In this document: piece after piece, positions 42,784 to 52,133 of the stretch
How positions within the stretch are numbered: the stretch's first letter is position 1
Layout of the letters: each line of letters starts with the position of its first letter
Assembly: GCF_001429165.1 (NCBI RefSeq)
Contig: NZ_LMIR01000003.1
Location: 248,001-312,000 of the forward strand
DNA: 64,000 bases
Direction: 5' to 3'
From: Agromyces sp. Root81
GTDB taxonomy: Bacteria > Actinomycetota > Actinomycetes > Actinomycetales > Microbacteriaceae
Translations under genes and position numbers: made by a program
Notes under the pieces: generated by a model
What the model was told of the DNA's origin: nothing
Databases searched by the model: none
What the model saw: the letters and a program-made list of their open reading frames with translations, nothing else

Positions 42784-44064
42784 TCACCGCGGGCGACGAC
42801 GCGGAACCGGCGCCAGCGGCATGCCCCCGAGTTCCGCGTCGATCCTGATGAGTTCGTTCCACTTGGCCGTTCGCTCACCGCGCGTGATCGAGCCGACCTT
42901 GACGAAGTCCGCCCCCCATCCGGTGGCGAGGTGTGCGACCGAGACATCCTCCGTCTCGCCGGACCGCGCCGACACGATGACCGCGAGCCCGTGCTCGCGC
43001 GCCGAACGCACCGCGTTCGCGGCGGCGGTGACGGTGCCGATCTGGTTCACCTTGATGAGGGCCGCGTCAACGGCCTCGTCCTCGGCGGCGCGAGCGATGC
43101 GCTCCGCGTCGGTCACGAGGTAGTCGTCGCCGACGACGAGCGTGCCCGGATCGGTCCCCGCGACGGCGAGTCGCATCCCGATCGTGTCGTCCTCACCAGC
43201 CGGGTCTTCGAGCGTGATCACCGGATAGTCGCGACAGATGCGGACGAGTTGCGCGATCCACTGGGAGGTCGATATGGCGACGCCGTCGTCGGGGACGTAG
43301 AGTCCGTGCTGATAGAACTGGGTCGCTGCGATGTCGAGTGAGATGCCGATGTCGACGCCCGGCACCAATCCGGTTCGCTCGATGCCGGCCATGAGCACGT
43401 CGAGCGCGTCCTCGGTGCCCGAGACCTCCGGCCAGTGCCCGCCCTCGTCGGCGACGCCACGTCGGGGACCGCGCGCGGCGAGCACGTCGCCGACCGCGCG
43501 GTAGATCTCGGCGACGTGCACGAGCGCCTCCTCGATCGAGGTCGCCGAGACGGGCACGACCATGAAGTCCTGCACGGTGGTGCGGTGGGCCGCGTGCGCG
43601 CCGCCGCCGATGATCTGGATCTGCGGGCGGGGCAGCCGGAGCGGTTCGGGGTCGAGCAGCTTCCAGGCCGGGATGCCCCGGCTCGCGGCAGCCGCGTGCA
43701 GGGCAGCCAAGGAGGTTGCAGTGGTGGTGTTGCCGCCGAGGCGCGGCCGATCGGGCTCGGGATCGAGCGAGTCGAGTGCGCCGAGCACCCGGTCGATGCC
43801 CGCCAGGTCGGCGACCTCGCGACCCACGAGTGCCGGCGCGACATGCGTCTGGACGAGTCCGACGGCGCGACGGACGTCCTTGCCCGACAGGGTCGGGCCG
43901 CCGTCGCGCAGCTCGACGGCCTCGCGTCGCCCCGTCGAGGCTCCCGCGGGGGCGATCCCGCGACCGCGCGCACCTCCCGTCGTCGTGATCTCGACCTCCA
44001 CCGTGGGGATTCCGCGCGAGTCCCAGACTCGGCGGGCGACGGTCGATTCGATCAGGTCAGCCAT
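42784..44064 (-). CDS. Enolase paralog with altered substrate residues
   Basis: A 426-residue member of the true enolase (phosphopyruvate hydratase) family. Conserved: His157 in GGGAHA, Glu207 in DEGG, metal ligands Asp244, Glu286 and Asp313, Lys338 in LIKVNQIG and Lys389 in FVKVGS. Changed: the loop that is SGASTGEHEA in glycolytic enolase is AGASTGRREA, the QEFM Glu is Asp166, and SHRSGE is SARSGE (His to Ala366). These positions contact substrate, so 2-phosphoglycerate may not be the substrate. Start at 44064 is chosen for AGGAAG spacing; it overlaps the kinase gene by 8 bp. Last gene of the leftward sugar-acid operon. Confidence 0.85.
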   Translation of the reverse strand: MADLIESTVARRVWDSRGIPTVEVEITTTGGARGRGIAPAGASTGRREAVELRDGGPTLSGKDVRRAVGLVQTHVAPALVGREVADLAGIDRVLGALDSLDPEPDRPRLGGNTTTATSLAALHAAAASRGIPAWKLLDPEPLRLPRPQIQIIGGGAHAAHRTTVQDFMVVPVSATSIEEALVHVAEIYRAVGDVLAARGPRRGVADEGGHWPEVSGTEDALDVLMAGIERTGLVPGVDIGISLDIAATQFYQHGLYVPDDGVAISTSQWIAQLVRICRDYPVITLEDPAGEDDTIGMRLAVAGTDPGTLVVGDDYLVTDAERIARAAEDEAVDAALIKVNQIGTVTAAANAVRSAREHGLAVIVSARSGETEDVSVAHLATGWGADFVKVGSITRGERTAKWNELIRIDAELGGMPLAPVPRRRPR

Positions 44065-45085
44065 GGGCGGCACCTTCCTCTTGCAGTGTTTCGTCGATCG
44101 AGCGGCCCGACCGGAGTGCGCTTCGCGCGAGCCGGCCGACGGTGCGTCTCGCGGCGTCGTCGAGGTATTCGACGGGCGAGGCTCCCGCTACGCGAGCGAG
44201 CATGAGCGCCGGGATGATCCGGGCGATCCGGTCTCGGAGCTGCTCCGGGGCCTCCCAGTCCGCTTCGGCGAGGTACGCCGACTCGAACGCGCGAGCGGCG
44301 TTCGCGAACGCCTCGGCGTCGGCCGGCCGGTGGATCTCCTTCAGCTTGAGGTGCGTGAGGCAGAACGCGGCGTCGAACGCCGGGTCGCTCCAGGTCGCGC
44401 ACTCGGCGTCAAGGAACACCGGACGCTCGCCCACGAGGATGTTCTTCGGACTCACGTCGCCGTGCACGAGGGCGATCCGCGTGCCGCGAATCCCGTCGAC
44501 GATCGCATGCAGCTCGTCGCGGACCTCGGGCACGGCCTCAGCGGTGCGCAGGAAGTACGGCTCGATCCGGAGCGATTCGAGCAGGTCCTGATGATCGAAT
44601 CGCGCCTGCAGTTCGGGCGTTCGAGCGGATGCCCCGTGGATGCGGCCGAGGTCCCGGCCGACGGCACCGGCGAATCCGGCATCGACGTCGCCGGCCATCA
44701 GCTGCGACTTCCAGTTCAGGTGCGTGGCCGGGTCGAGGTACTCGAGGGCGATCGCGAACGTCCCCCGGTCGTACGCGAGCACCTTCGGACAGGCTCCGGG
44801 GACGACCGAGTCGACGTACGCGAGCCACGCCACCTCCGATGCGCCGCGATCGATGGGGGCGCGCCAGTCGGCCGCGACCTTGAGCTGCTCGAGCGGCCGC
44901 TTGACGACGAAGGACGTCGACCCCGACCGGATCAGCCAGATGTCCGAAGAGACCCCGCCCGACAGCGCCTCGATCTGCACCTGCTCTCCCGGCAGCCGCA
45001 GCCGCATGCGGTCGAGGAGATCGAGCGCGCCGCCCGGGTCCCCGCCGGTCGGGGCATCCGTCGTGGGCTCGTACGGTTCGTTCAT
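44057..45085 (-). CDS. APH-fold phosphotransferase (sugar or sugar-acid kinase candidate)
   Basis: A 342-residue aminoglycoside-phosphotransferase-family kinase. Lys62 in FVVKRPLEQLKV should bind ATP phosphate, HGDVSPKNIL (Asp210, Asn215) is the catalytic loop and FLDAECATW (Asp226) the metal-binding motif. Members with catabolic context phosphorylate small alcohols or sugars rather than antibiotics. It is overlapped by the enolase paralog downstream and lies 10 bp after uxuA, so a catabolic substrate is far more likely than drug resistance. Confidence 0.85.
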   Translation of the reverse strand: MNEPYEPTTDAPTGGDPGGALDLLDRMRLRLPGEQVQIEALSGGVSSDIWLIRSGSTSFVVKRPLEQLKVAADWRAPIDRGASEVAWLAYVDSVVPGACPKVLAYDRGTFAIALEYLDPATHLNWKSQLMAGDVDAGFAGAVGRDLGRIHGASARTPELQARFDHQDLLESLRIEPYFLRTAEAVPEVRDELHAIVDGIRGTRIALVHGDVSPKNILVGERPVFLDAECATWSDPAFDAAFCLTHLKLKEIHRPADAEAFANAARAFESAYLAEADWEAPEQLRDRIARIIPALMLARVAGASPVEYLDDAARRTVGRLARSALRSGRSIDETLQEEGAAHG

Positions 45086-45095
45086 GAGCGGCTCG

Positions 45096-46151
45096 TCACC
45101 GACGAGTGGACGGGTGCCCGTAGGCGGACTGCTCGAGCCCTCGGATGTAGCCGATCGCGAACAGCCGGCCGAGGGTCTCGTAACCCGGTCGATCGTTCGA
45201 CTCGCCCTCGAGCGTGGGCACGTGGTCGGGGCGCATGGGGCCGCTGAACCCGATCTGCCGATAGGCCTCCATGGCGGCCGGCATGTCGGTCTGCCCGGCG
45301 TCGTGGAACGTCTCCTGGAACGCCTCGGGGGTGCCCTTGACGTCGCGGAAGTGCACGAAGTCGATCCGGTCCGTTCCGAACTCGCGGATGAGGTCGGGGA
45401 TCGAGGTCGTCCCGTCGAGGATCTCGGGCATGAGCGCGAAATTGCCCTGGCAGAAGGTGATCGCGTTGTGCGACGACGGCACGAGTTCGACCATCCGGCG
45501 GAACGCCTCGACCGAACTCATGATGCGGGGAAGGTTGCGGTCCCACTGCTGGGGCGGATCGTCGGGGTGCATAGCCAATCGCACGCCTGCGGCCTCGGCC
45601 TCGGGCACGACCGCCTTCAGGAAGTACTCGAGCGCGTCCCACATCTGCTCGCGGGTCACTTCGCCGGGCTGCACGAGCGGCTTCCCGGCCTGCCCGATCG
45701 AGCGCTGGTATCCGGTGACGAGCGCACCGCCCCGGTCGCGGATCGCGATGTCGGTGCGGCCCCAGCTCGACAGCGCCATCCAGTTGTACGCCAGCGTCGG
45801 AATCCCGAGCCGGCCCATCGCCCGCACCTGTTCGATGACCTGGTCGATCTGCTCGTCACGACCGTCGAGGCCGAGGCGGGCCTTGTCGATCGGCGCAGTG
45901 TCCTCGGTGGCGACGAGCGTGAAGCCGTACCGGTCGTAGACCTCGATGTTGTGCTTCAGCGCCTGCTCGCCCCACGGGACCTCGGCCCGGTCGTCGGCCG
46001 TCCATCCGCCCGCGCCGACCGAGGCGAACATCCGCTGGTCCTGTTCGGCGCCGTTCAGCACGCCGACGACGTTGTCGACGCCGGCTTGGCGGATGAGGCG
46101 CCAGGACGTCTCCTCCGGTCGCGGCGGGAGGAACTCGCTGAGCTTGATCAT
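45096..46151 (-). CDS. uxuA: D-mannonate dehydratase, UxuA type
   Basis: A 351-residue TIM-barrel enzyme (EC 4.2.1.8). RLAMHPDDPPQQWDRNLPRIMSS (His195, Asp197), ITFCQGNFALM and IDFVHFRDVKG carry the metal-binding His, Cys, His and the family pattern. It converts D-mannonate to KDG. The genome also has the unrelated ManD at 12.06 kb. Here uxuA is embedded with an importer, SDR and kinase, and the KDG-processing enzymes are in the divergent half of the same region. Confidence 0.92.
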   Translation of the reverse strand: MIKLSEFLPPRPEETSWRLIRQAGVDNVVGVLNGAEQDQRMFASVGAGGWTADDRAEVPWGEQALKHNIEVYDRYGFTLVATEDTAPIDKARLGLDGRDEQIDQVIEQVRAMGRLGIPTLAYNWMALSSWGRTDIAIRDRGGALVTGYQRSIGQAGKPLVQPGEVTREQMWDALEYFLKAVVPEAEAAGVRLAMHPDDPPQQWDRNLPRIMSSVEAFRRMVELVPSSHNAITFCQGNFALMPEILDGTTSIPDLIREFGTDRIDFVHFRDVKGTPEAFQETFHDAGQTDMPAAMEAYRQIGFSGPMRPDHVPTLEGESNDRPGYETLGRLFAIGYIRGLEQSAYGHPSTRR

Positions 46152-46180
46152 GTCTGGTCGGTCCAATCGTGTGTGTGGGT

Positions 46181-47005
46181 TCAGTGCTTCGTCGGCAGCG
46201 TCGTCGCGATGCGGGCGAGGAGTCCGCCATCGACGCGGAGTTCCGCTCCCGTGACGAAGCTGGCGGCATCGCTCGCGAGGAATGAGGCGGCTGTGCCGAT
46301 CTCGCTCGGCTGGGCGACTCGTCCGAGCGCATGAGAGGTGCCCCAGTCCGCGATGGTCTGCTCGACGCCTGCAGGCGTGCCGTCGGACCACATCGCCGCG
46401 GAGTGGCGGAGCATCGGCGTGTCGACCGATCCCGGCGCGATCGAGTTGACCCGCACGCCGTACTCCGCCTCGTCGACCGCCATCGCGCGACAGAGCGCGT
46501 TGAGCGCCCCCTTGCTGGCCGTGTACGCGGCGACCGAGGCCTGTGTCGCGGTCGCCTGGACCGAGGAGATGATCGTCACGGTTCCCGCGTTCCTGCGGAT
46601 CTCCGGGAGCGTGGCGTGGGCGGCGAGGAAGACGCCCCGCACATTGACGGCGAACACCTCGTCCCAGGTGGCGACCGACGTGGACACGATGTCGCCGTAT
46701 CGTTGGATCCCGGCGGCGGTCACGAGGTGGTCGAGGCGGCCGAACGTCTCGAGCGCCAGTGCGACCGCCGTCGCCGACGTCTGCTCCTCGTCGATCGGGC
46801 CGAACGTCCCGACCGCGGTCCCGCCGGCGGCTCGGATGAGTTCGACGGTCTCGTCGACGTAGTCCGCGGTGAGTCCGTGGACGACGACGGAGGCGCCCTC
46901 GCGTGCGAAGGTCTCGGCGATGCCGCGTCCGATGCCCTGGGAGCCACCGGTCACGAGCACGACCCGCCCGTCGTGCGGGTTCGAGGTCTGGTTCGTCGCC
47001 ACCAT
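46181..47005 (-). CDS. SDR-family oxidoreductase (aldose or polyol dehydrogenase candidate)
   Basis: A 274-residue classical SDR: VVLVTGGSQGIGRGIAETFARE binds NAD(P), ITIISSVQA contains the catalytic Ser, YTASKGAL the YxxxK, and SIAPGSVDTPM follows. FVTGAELRVDGG is the C-terminal motif. Start ATG 47005 overlaps the RraA-like stop. In this operon a sugar to aldonolactone oxidation upstream of the lactonase and mannonate dehydratase is the simplest role. Confidence 0.88.
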   Translation of the reverse strand: MVATNQTSNPHDGRVVLVTGGSQGIGRGIAETFAREGASVVVHGLTADYVDETVELIRAAGGTAVGTFGPIDEEQTSATAVALALETFGRLDHLVTAAGIQRYGDIVSTSVATWDEVFAVNVRGVFLAAHATLPEIRRNAGTVTIISSVQATATQASVAAYTASKGALNALCRAMAVDEAEYGVRVNSIAPGSVDTPMLRHSAAMWSDGTPAGVEQTIADWGTSHALGRVAQPSEIGTAASFLASDAASFVTGAELRVDGGLLARIATTLPTKH

Positions 47006-47670
47006 CACAGCACCCCGTACGTGGCGAACGCCTCGGTGGCGCTCATGCCGTCCTCGATCGCCTTGCGGACGACGTTTTCGGCCGAGGCCTTCTCGAGTGC
47101 CGCCTCGATCACTTCGTCTTCGACGGCCTTCGGCACGACGAGCACCCCGTCGATGTCGCCGATGACGAGGTCGCCCGGATCGATCCGCACACCGCCGACG
47201 AAGATCGTCGTCCGGTAGTCGTGCACGATCGTGCGGACACTCGAGTCCTGGGCGTAATTGCCGTGGCTGAACACCGGGAAGCCCTGCCCGAGCACCTTCT
47301 CGGTGTCGCGGTGGTATCCGTCGACGACCGCGCCGACGGCTCCACGCGACTGCGCGGTCGCGGTGAGGATCTCGCCCCACATCGCGACGGGCGCGCTCGT
47401 GCGGGGTGCGATGTACACCTCGCCGGCCTCGAGCTGGTCGAGCGCCTCCGTGAGCCGGCCGAACGGCTTGGCCTGCGGGCCGTAGACGTCGGCGACGAGC
47501 GACGGCATGGCGCGGCCGGCGAGGCGCATCGTCGGCAGGAGTGGGCGGATCTCGGGCGGGAGGAACTGGTTCGTCCGGCCGAGTCGATCGAGGATGTCCC
47601 CCACAACCGCGGTGTACAGCCTGGTGTTGACGAGCTCGAAGAGCTCGGCGTCGTTGGTGTCGGTTCTCAT
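47005..47670 (-). CDS. RraA-like protein (HMG/CHA-type aldolase or decarboxylase fold)
   Basis: A 221-residue RraA-family protein. [24 protein letters not shown] at the N-terminus and the metal-site segment [14 protein letters not shown] with Arg-Asp are the family marks. Catalytic members are divalent-metal class II pyruvate aldolases or oxaloacetate decarboxylases. The acidic residue after RD is one position off the usual spacing, so activity is not certain. Coupled with the SDR gene (ATGA); 19 bp after the permease gene. Confidence 0.85.
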   Translation of the reverse strand: MRTDTNDAELFELVNTRLYTAVVGDILDRLGRTNQFLPPEIRPLLPTMRLAGRAMPSLVADVYGPQAKPFGRLTEALDQLEAGEVYIAPRTSAPVAMWGEILTATAQSRGAVGAVVDGYHRDTEKVLGQGFPVFSHGNYAQDSSVRTIVHDYRTTIFVGGVRIDPGDLVIGDIDGVLVVPKAVEDEVIEAALEKASAENVVRKAIEDGMSATEAFATYGVL

Positions 47671-47689
47671 GTGCGCAGGTCCTCCGCGT

Positions 47690-48685
47690 TCAGCCGATGG
47701 AATGGCGGCGCGTGCGCCACACGTTGACGAGGACGGCGATCAGGACGACCGCGCCCCGGACGACCTGCTGCGCGTAGGGGTTCACGCCCAGCAGGACCAT
47801 CCCGTTCAGGAGCGCCGCGATGAACAGCACGCCGATCGCCGTGCCGACGACGGTGCCCTTGCCGCCGGTGAGGGCCGCGCCACCGATGATCGTCGCGGAG
47901 ATCGCATCGAACTCGAGCCCGACGGCGATCGTGCTGTTGGCCGACGAGAGCTGCGCGCTCAGCAGCAGGCCGGTCACGGCGGCCGCGGTGCTGGACATCG
48001 CCATCACGAGGATCTTGATGCGGCGGACGGGGATGCCGGACAGCGAGGCGGCCTTCGAGTTGCCGCCGACCGCGTAGACCGATCGGCCGAAGACGGTACG
48101 ACGGGCGATGACCGCGACGAGCACGCCGACGGCGACGAGGTAGATCGCCGGGACGGGGATCCCGAGGACTCGTCCGTCGCCCCAGTAGAAGAAATCGCTC
48201 GACGGGATCGGGATGGGGAAGTTGTTCGTGACGAGCTGGGCGAGCCCGCGGAGGGCGAGGAAGAGCGCCAGCGTCGAGATGAAGGTCGGCACGTTGAAGT
48301 AGGAGCGCATCGCACCGGCGAACGCCCCGATCCCTGCCGCGATACCGAGGACGAGGACGATCGCCAAGACCATCGGAACGCCCTGTTTCATCACGAAGAC
48401 GCCGAGGAGCGAGGACGCGAGCGCCGCCATGGAGCCCACTGAGATGTCGATCTCGCCCGAGACGATCACGAGCGTCATCACGAATGCCACGATGCCGAAG
48501 AATGCGGCGTTCTGGAGGATGCTGAGCTGGTTGGACGCCGTGAGGAAGCTCGGCGTCATGATCGAGAGCGTCACGTAGAGCGCGATGAAGACGACCAGGA
48601 GCCCGAGGCCGTCCCAGCTCCGGACTCGCTGGAACAGTCGCACCCCCGAACTCGGTGTCGTGGTGGGAGCGGTGGTTTCAGTCAT
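47690..48685 (-). CDS. Ribose-type ABC transporter permease (RbsC-like)
   Basis: A 331-residue permease of the RbsC/AraH family with about ten hydrophobic segments. [16 protein letters not shown] and [25 protein letters not shown] are the family signatures. I chose ATG 48685 (AGGA eight bases upstream); an ATG two codons earlier at 48691 is the alternative. It overlaps the end of the ATPase gene. Confidence 0.92.
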   Translation of the reverse strand: MTETTAPTTTPSSGVRLFQRVRSWDGLGLLVVFIALYVTLSIMTPSFLTASNQLSILQNAAFFGIVAFVMTLVIVSGEIDISVGSMAALASSLLGVFVMKQGVPMVLAIVLVLGIAAGIGAFAGAMRSYFNVPTFISTLALFLALRGLAQLVTNNFPIPIPSSDFFYWGDGRVLGIPVPAIYLVAVGVLVAVIARRTVFGRSVYAVGGNSKAASLSGIPVRRIKILVMAMSSTAAAVTGLLLSAQLSSANSTIAVGLEFDAISATIIGGAALTGGKGTVVGTAIGVLFIAALLNGMVLLGVNPYAQQVVRGAVVLIAVLVNVWRTRRHSIG

Positions 48686-50183
48686 GTTCATGTTCCTGTC
48701 GCATTGCAAGGGCGAGGATCCGCTCTGCGGTCGCCTCGCGACCGATGAGCTCTTCGTGGACGCGGCCGTCTCTGAGGATGAGGACCCGGTCGCACACTTC
48801 GGCGATCTCCTCGAGTTCCGAGGAGACGAAGATCGACGACACGCCGCCGTCGGCCAGCTCGCGGATGAGTCGGTAGATCTGGGCCTTGGCGTGGAGGTCC
48901 ACGCCACGAGTGGGTTCGTCGAGCAGCAGCACCCGCATCTTCGCGGTCAGGGCTCTGCCGATCACGCCCTTCTGCTGGTTGCCGCCGGAGAGCGTTCCGA
49001 TCTCCTGGTCGGGCGACGACGCCCTGATGGAGAGCGCCGCCATCGAATCCTTGACGAGACGGGATTCCTTGATCGGGCGGAGCCAGAACTTCGGCAGCAC
49101 CCGTCCGCGCGCGGTGAGAAGGAGGTTCTCGCCGACACCGAGCATCGAGACGATGCCGGCGGCCTTCCGGTCCTCCGAGGTGTACGCGACCCCGAGGTCG
49201 AGCATCCGCCGAGGATGCCGGCCGACGACGTGCCGACCGCCGAGCTCGATGCGCCCGGTGGCGTCGTGCCGCAGCCCGAACACGGACTCGAGCAGTTCGG
49301 TTCGCCCGGACCCGAGGAGCCCCGCGATGCCCAGCACCTCGCCTTCGTGCAGCGAGAGGGACACGCCGTGCAGCCGATGCGGGACCTTGAGATCCTCGAC
49401 CCGGAGCACGACCGGCGCCTCGCGGCGATCACGATGCTCGAGTTCGGTGCCGACGTCGATGCTCCCGCTGATCAGCTCGGCGACCTGCGCCGATGACACA
49501 CTGGCGACGTCGTGGGTCGCGACCTCGCGACCGTCTCGAAGGACGGTGAGCGTGTCGGCGACGAGCGGGATCTCCTTCATCCGGTGGGACACGTAGATGA
49601 CCGCGACACCGCCGTGCGCGAGCCGACGGACGAGCCCGAGGAGCGCCTCGACCTCGGTCTGGTTGAGCGCGCTCGTGGGCTCGTCGAGGATGAGCACCTT
49701 CGGCTCGTCGACCAGCGCCTTCGCGATCTCGACGATCTGCTGTTCCGCCAGTGCGAGTTTGCCGACTTCGGCGGTGAGCGGGATATCCGCTCCCAGCAAG
49801 GCGAGGGCTCGCGCCGCGTGTTCGCGCAGTGCTGCGCCGTTCACGAATCCGCGTCGTCGAGGCCACCGTCCCATGGTGATGTTCTCGGCGACGGTGAGGC
49901 CGGGCACCAGGCTGAACTCCTGGTGCACCACGGCGATGCCGCCGGCCTGCGCGGCCTTCGGGTTCGCCCAGTGCACGGTCTCGCCGAGCAGCGTGATCTC
50001 ACCGTGGTCGGGCTGGAGCGATCCGGAGATCAGGTTCACCAGGGTGGACTTGCCGGCGCCGTTCTTGCCGAGCAGGGCCCTGACCTCTCCGCGCTTCAGC
50101 TCGAAGTCGACGCCCTCGAGCGCCGTCACCGCGCCGAACCGTTTCGTCATCCCGCGACAAGCAAGGATCGTCTCGTCGTTCAT
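48678..50183 (-). CDS. Ribose-type ABC transporter double ATPase (RbsA-like)
   Basis: A 501-residue ATPase with two NBDs. NBD1: Walker A GKNGAGKST, a degenerate signature (KLALAEQQIVEIAKAL) and Walker B LILDEPTSAL. NBD2: GLLGSGRTEL in place of Walker A, signature LSGGNQQKGV and Walker B LLLDEPTRGVD. This asymmetry is normal in RbsA/MglA proteins. Start at 50183 set by GAGGA eight bases upstream. Confidence 0.93.
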   Translation of the reverse strand: MNDETILACRGMTKRFGAVTALEGVDFELKRGEVRALLGKNGAGKSTLVNLISGSLQPDHGEITLLGETVHWANPKAAQAGGIAVVHQEFSLVPGLTVAENITMGRWPRRRGFVNGAALREHAARALALLGADIPLTAEVGKLALAEQQIVEIAKALVDEPKVLILDEPTSALNQTEVEALLGLVRRLAHGGVAVIYVSHRMKEIPLVADTLTVLRDGREVATHDVASVSSAQVAELISGSIDVGTELEHRDRREAPVVLRVEDLKVPHRLHGVSLSLHEGEVLGIAGLLGSGRTELLESVFGLRHDATGRIELGGRHVVGRHPRRMLDLGVAYTSEDRKAAGIVSMLGVGENLLLTARGRVLPKFWLRPIKESRLVKDSMAALSIRASSPDQEIGTLSGGNQQKGVIGRALTAKMRVLLLDEPTRGVDLHAKAQIYRLIRELADGGVSSIFVSSELEEIAEVCDRVLILRDGRVHEELIGREATAERILALAMRQEHEHD

Positions 50184-50270
50184 TCCTGTCATCCTCATCG
50201 ATGGTGGTGGTCGTGGTGGGCGAGGCGGAGGTCTGAGCCCCTCGCCTCGCCCGCTCGCGGGCCGATGCTG

Positions 50271-51269
50271 CTACTGGGCCGCGATGAACTCCTCAGTCGT
50301 CGCCGGGTTGGCGCGGTCGTAGACGATGCCGGGCAGTTCAACGCTGTGCGGGTCGTTCCTGCCTCCGTCGATGACCTTCTTCGCCATCTCGTACGCGCCC
50401 TCCGCGGTGCCGACCGGGTCCTGTCCGGTCGTGGCCTGCAAGACCCCGTCGGCCGAGGTGACGAACTCGGCGAGCTGCGCGGAGATGTCGGTACCGAACA
50501 CCGGGATCGCCTTGCCGGACTGCTGCACCGCGATGGTGGCTCCTGCAGTGCCGCCCTCGTTCGAGGCCCAGATGAGGTCCACGTCGGAGTGCGCCGTCAG
50601 GATGTCCGTCGTCACGGGCGTCGCCTTGTCGACGAGGTACGCCTCCTGGTCGGTGACGGTGTTCACGGTGACGCCCGCCGCTTCGAGGGCCTCGAGGAAG
50701 CCGGCCTTGCGCAGCTTGCACGCCGAGGCGATGTCGCAGTTGAGGATCGCGAGGTTGACGGTGCCGCCGAGCTCGTCGTTGATGTACTTCGCGGCGACTT
50801 CACCGGTGCCGGTGCCGAGCGCCGTGTTGTCGGACTGGATGACGCCGTCCACGAGCGCTTCGTCGGTGGTGGGGCCCACGCAGTTGCCGTAGCAGATCAG
50901 CGCGATGCCCGCGTCCTTGATGGCCTGCATGGTCGCGATAGATGCCTCGTCCGCCGTCGGCTGCATGAGGATCGCGTCGACATCGGCCTGGATCATGTTC
51001 TGGGCGACCTGGCTCTCGGTCGCGGGGTCGTTGTTCGAGAGGCCGGTCGTGACGCTGCCGCCGTCGGCTGCGACGGCAGCTTCGAGCCCTGACTGGATGC
51101 CCTGGTAGTAGGTGTCGCCCTGCAGCATGATCAGGCCGACCTTGAGCGCGTCAGCTCCCGAGTCCGACTCGCTGCCCTCGGAGCCCTCGGAGCCTCCCGA
51201 GCATGCTGCGAGTGTGAGCGCGAGGGCGATCGCGCCCGCTGCTGCTGCGAACATCTTGGTTTTCCGCAT
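50271..51269 (-). CDS. Ribose-type sugar-binding lipoprotein (RbsB-like)
   Basis: A 332-residue periplasmic-binding-protein family 4 member. Signal peptide with lipobox LAAC (MRKTKMFAAAAGAIALALTL then AAC), a GSEGSEGSES linker, then KVGLIMLQGDTYYQGIQSGLEAAV and the DVDAILMQPTADEA segment. Ends in VYDRANPATTEEFIAAQ. AAGGAG precedes the ATG by eight bases. First gene of the leftward half of the divergon. Confidence 0.93.
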   Translation of the reverse strand: MRKTKMFAAAAGAIALALTLAACSGGSEGSEGSESDSGADALKVGLIMLQGDTYYQGIQSGLEAAVAADGGSVTTGLSNNDPATESQVAQNMIQADVDAILMQPTADEASIATMQAIKDAGIALICYGNCVGPTTDEALVDGVIQSDNTALGTGTGEVAAKYINDELGGTVNLAILNCDIASACKLRKAGFLEALEAAGVTVNTVTDQEAYLVDKATPVTTDILTAHSDVDLIWASNEGGTAGATIAVQQSGKAIPVFGTDISAQLAEFVTSADGVLQATTGQDPVGTAEGAYEMAKKVIDGGRNDPHSVELPGIVYDRANPATTEEFIAAQ

Positions 51270-51304
51270 TCGTCCATCTCCTTTGATCGGTGGCGGTTGC
51301 GGCA

Positions 51305-51310
51305 ACTATA
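51305..51310 (-). promoter_or_regulatory. Candidate -10 of the leftward importer operon
   Basis: TATAGT on the minus strand, 17 bases after TTGCAG (51333-51328). The operator at 51314-51327 fills the spacer. Confidence 0.6.
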
Positions 51311-51313
51311 GAC

Positions 51314-51327
51314 ACTTGTATACTAGT
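51314..51327. promoter_or_regulatory. GntR operator in the spacer of both divergent promoters
   Basis: ACTTGTATACTAGT is palindromic except for one symmetric pair and has the GTATAC centre common to FadR/FCD regulators. On the plus strand TATACT (51319-51324), 16 bases after TTGCGG (51297), is a candidate -10 for gntR; on the minus strand it separates TTGCAG and TATAGT. Confidence 0.7.
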
Positions 51328-51357
51328 CTGCAAGCGATCGAAGAAGATTGGGGCACG

Positions 51358-52125
51358 ATGAACGCCGCACGAGAGAATCCGACCACCGAGCTCGGCGCCC
51401 GAAGCAATTCCCGTGTGCCGGGCCTCGCGGGCCTGGACGCCCCGAGGCAGTTGCGACGACCAGGGGCCTCGCGCGGCCGCATCTCCGACTACGTCTACGA
51501 CGAGCTCTGCGAGGCGATCCGCTACCTCCGACTGGAGCCGGGTGCAGCACTGTCCGAACCTGCGGTAGCCGCCTGGCTGAACGTCAGCCGCGCCCCCGTG
51601 CGGGAGGCGTTCGCCCGCCTCGTCGAGCACGGACTCGTCAGCGTCGTGCCCCAGGTCGGGAGCCAGGTCGCACCCATCTCGATGCGAGAAGTCGGCGACG
51701 CCGTGTTCATCCGCAACGCGCTGGAGACGAGCGCATTCCAGCAGGCGATCGGCACTGCCGACCTCGACACCACCCGGATTCAGCAGCTCGTCGACGAGAA
51801 TCGCGAGGCCGCCGCACGCAACGACATCGAGGCGTTCTTCGAGACCGACGAGCAACTCCACCACCAGGTGTTCACGCTCGCCGGCGTGCCGCATCTCTGG
51901 CAGTTCATTCGCGGCACGAAGCTGCAGCTCGACCGGCTCCGCCGCATGAATCTCGAAGCCGCGATCGCGAACGAGGAGATCGTCCACGAGCACCAGCAGA
52001 TCGTCGACGCGCTGGCCCGGCGCGACGAGGCCGTCGGCGTGCAGGTGATTCACCAGCACTCGAGCCGCATCCTCGTCGACACCGAGAAGCTCCGCGACGA
52101 GTTCCCCGACTACTTCGAGTCCTGA
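51358..52125 (+). CDS. GntR-family regulator with FCD domain
   Basis: A 255-residue regulator with a 40-residue basic N-terminal extension, the GntR helix-turn-helix (YVYDELCEAIRYLRLEPGAALSEPAVAAWLNVSRAPVREAFARLVEHGLVSVVPQVGSQVAPIS) and an FCD domain (FIRNALETSAFQQA, DEQLHHQVFTLAGVPHLW, EHQQIVDAL) with the acidic and histidine residues that bind metal in this group. First gene of the rightward half; it probably controls both operons through the palindrome at 51314. Confidence 0.92.
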   Translation: MNAARENPTTELGARSNSRVPGLAGLDAPRQLRRPGASRGRISDYVYDELCEAIRYLRLEPGAALSEPAVAAWLNVSRAPVREAFARLVEHGLVSVVPQVGSQVAPISMREVGDAVFIRNALETSAFQQAIGTADLDTTRIQQLVDENREAAARNDIEAFFETDEQLHHQVFTLAGVPHLWQFIRGTKLQLDRLRRMNLEAAIANEEIVHEHQQIVDALARRDEAVGVQVIHQHSSRILVDTEKLRDEFPDYFES

Positions 52126-52133
52126 GGGGCACC

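Noticed and set aside
44057..45085. Antibiotic resistance role for the APH-fold kinase.
   Set aside because: Operon position between uxuA and an enolase paralog indicates carbohydrate metabolism; fold alone does not show drug phosphorylation.
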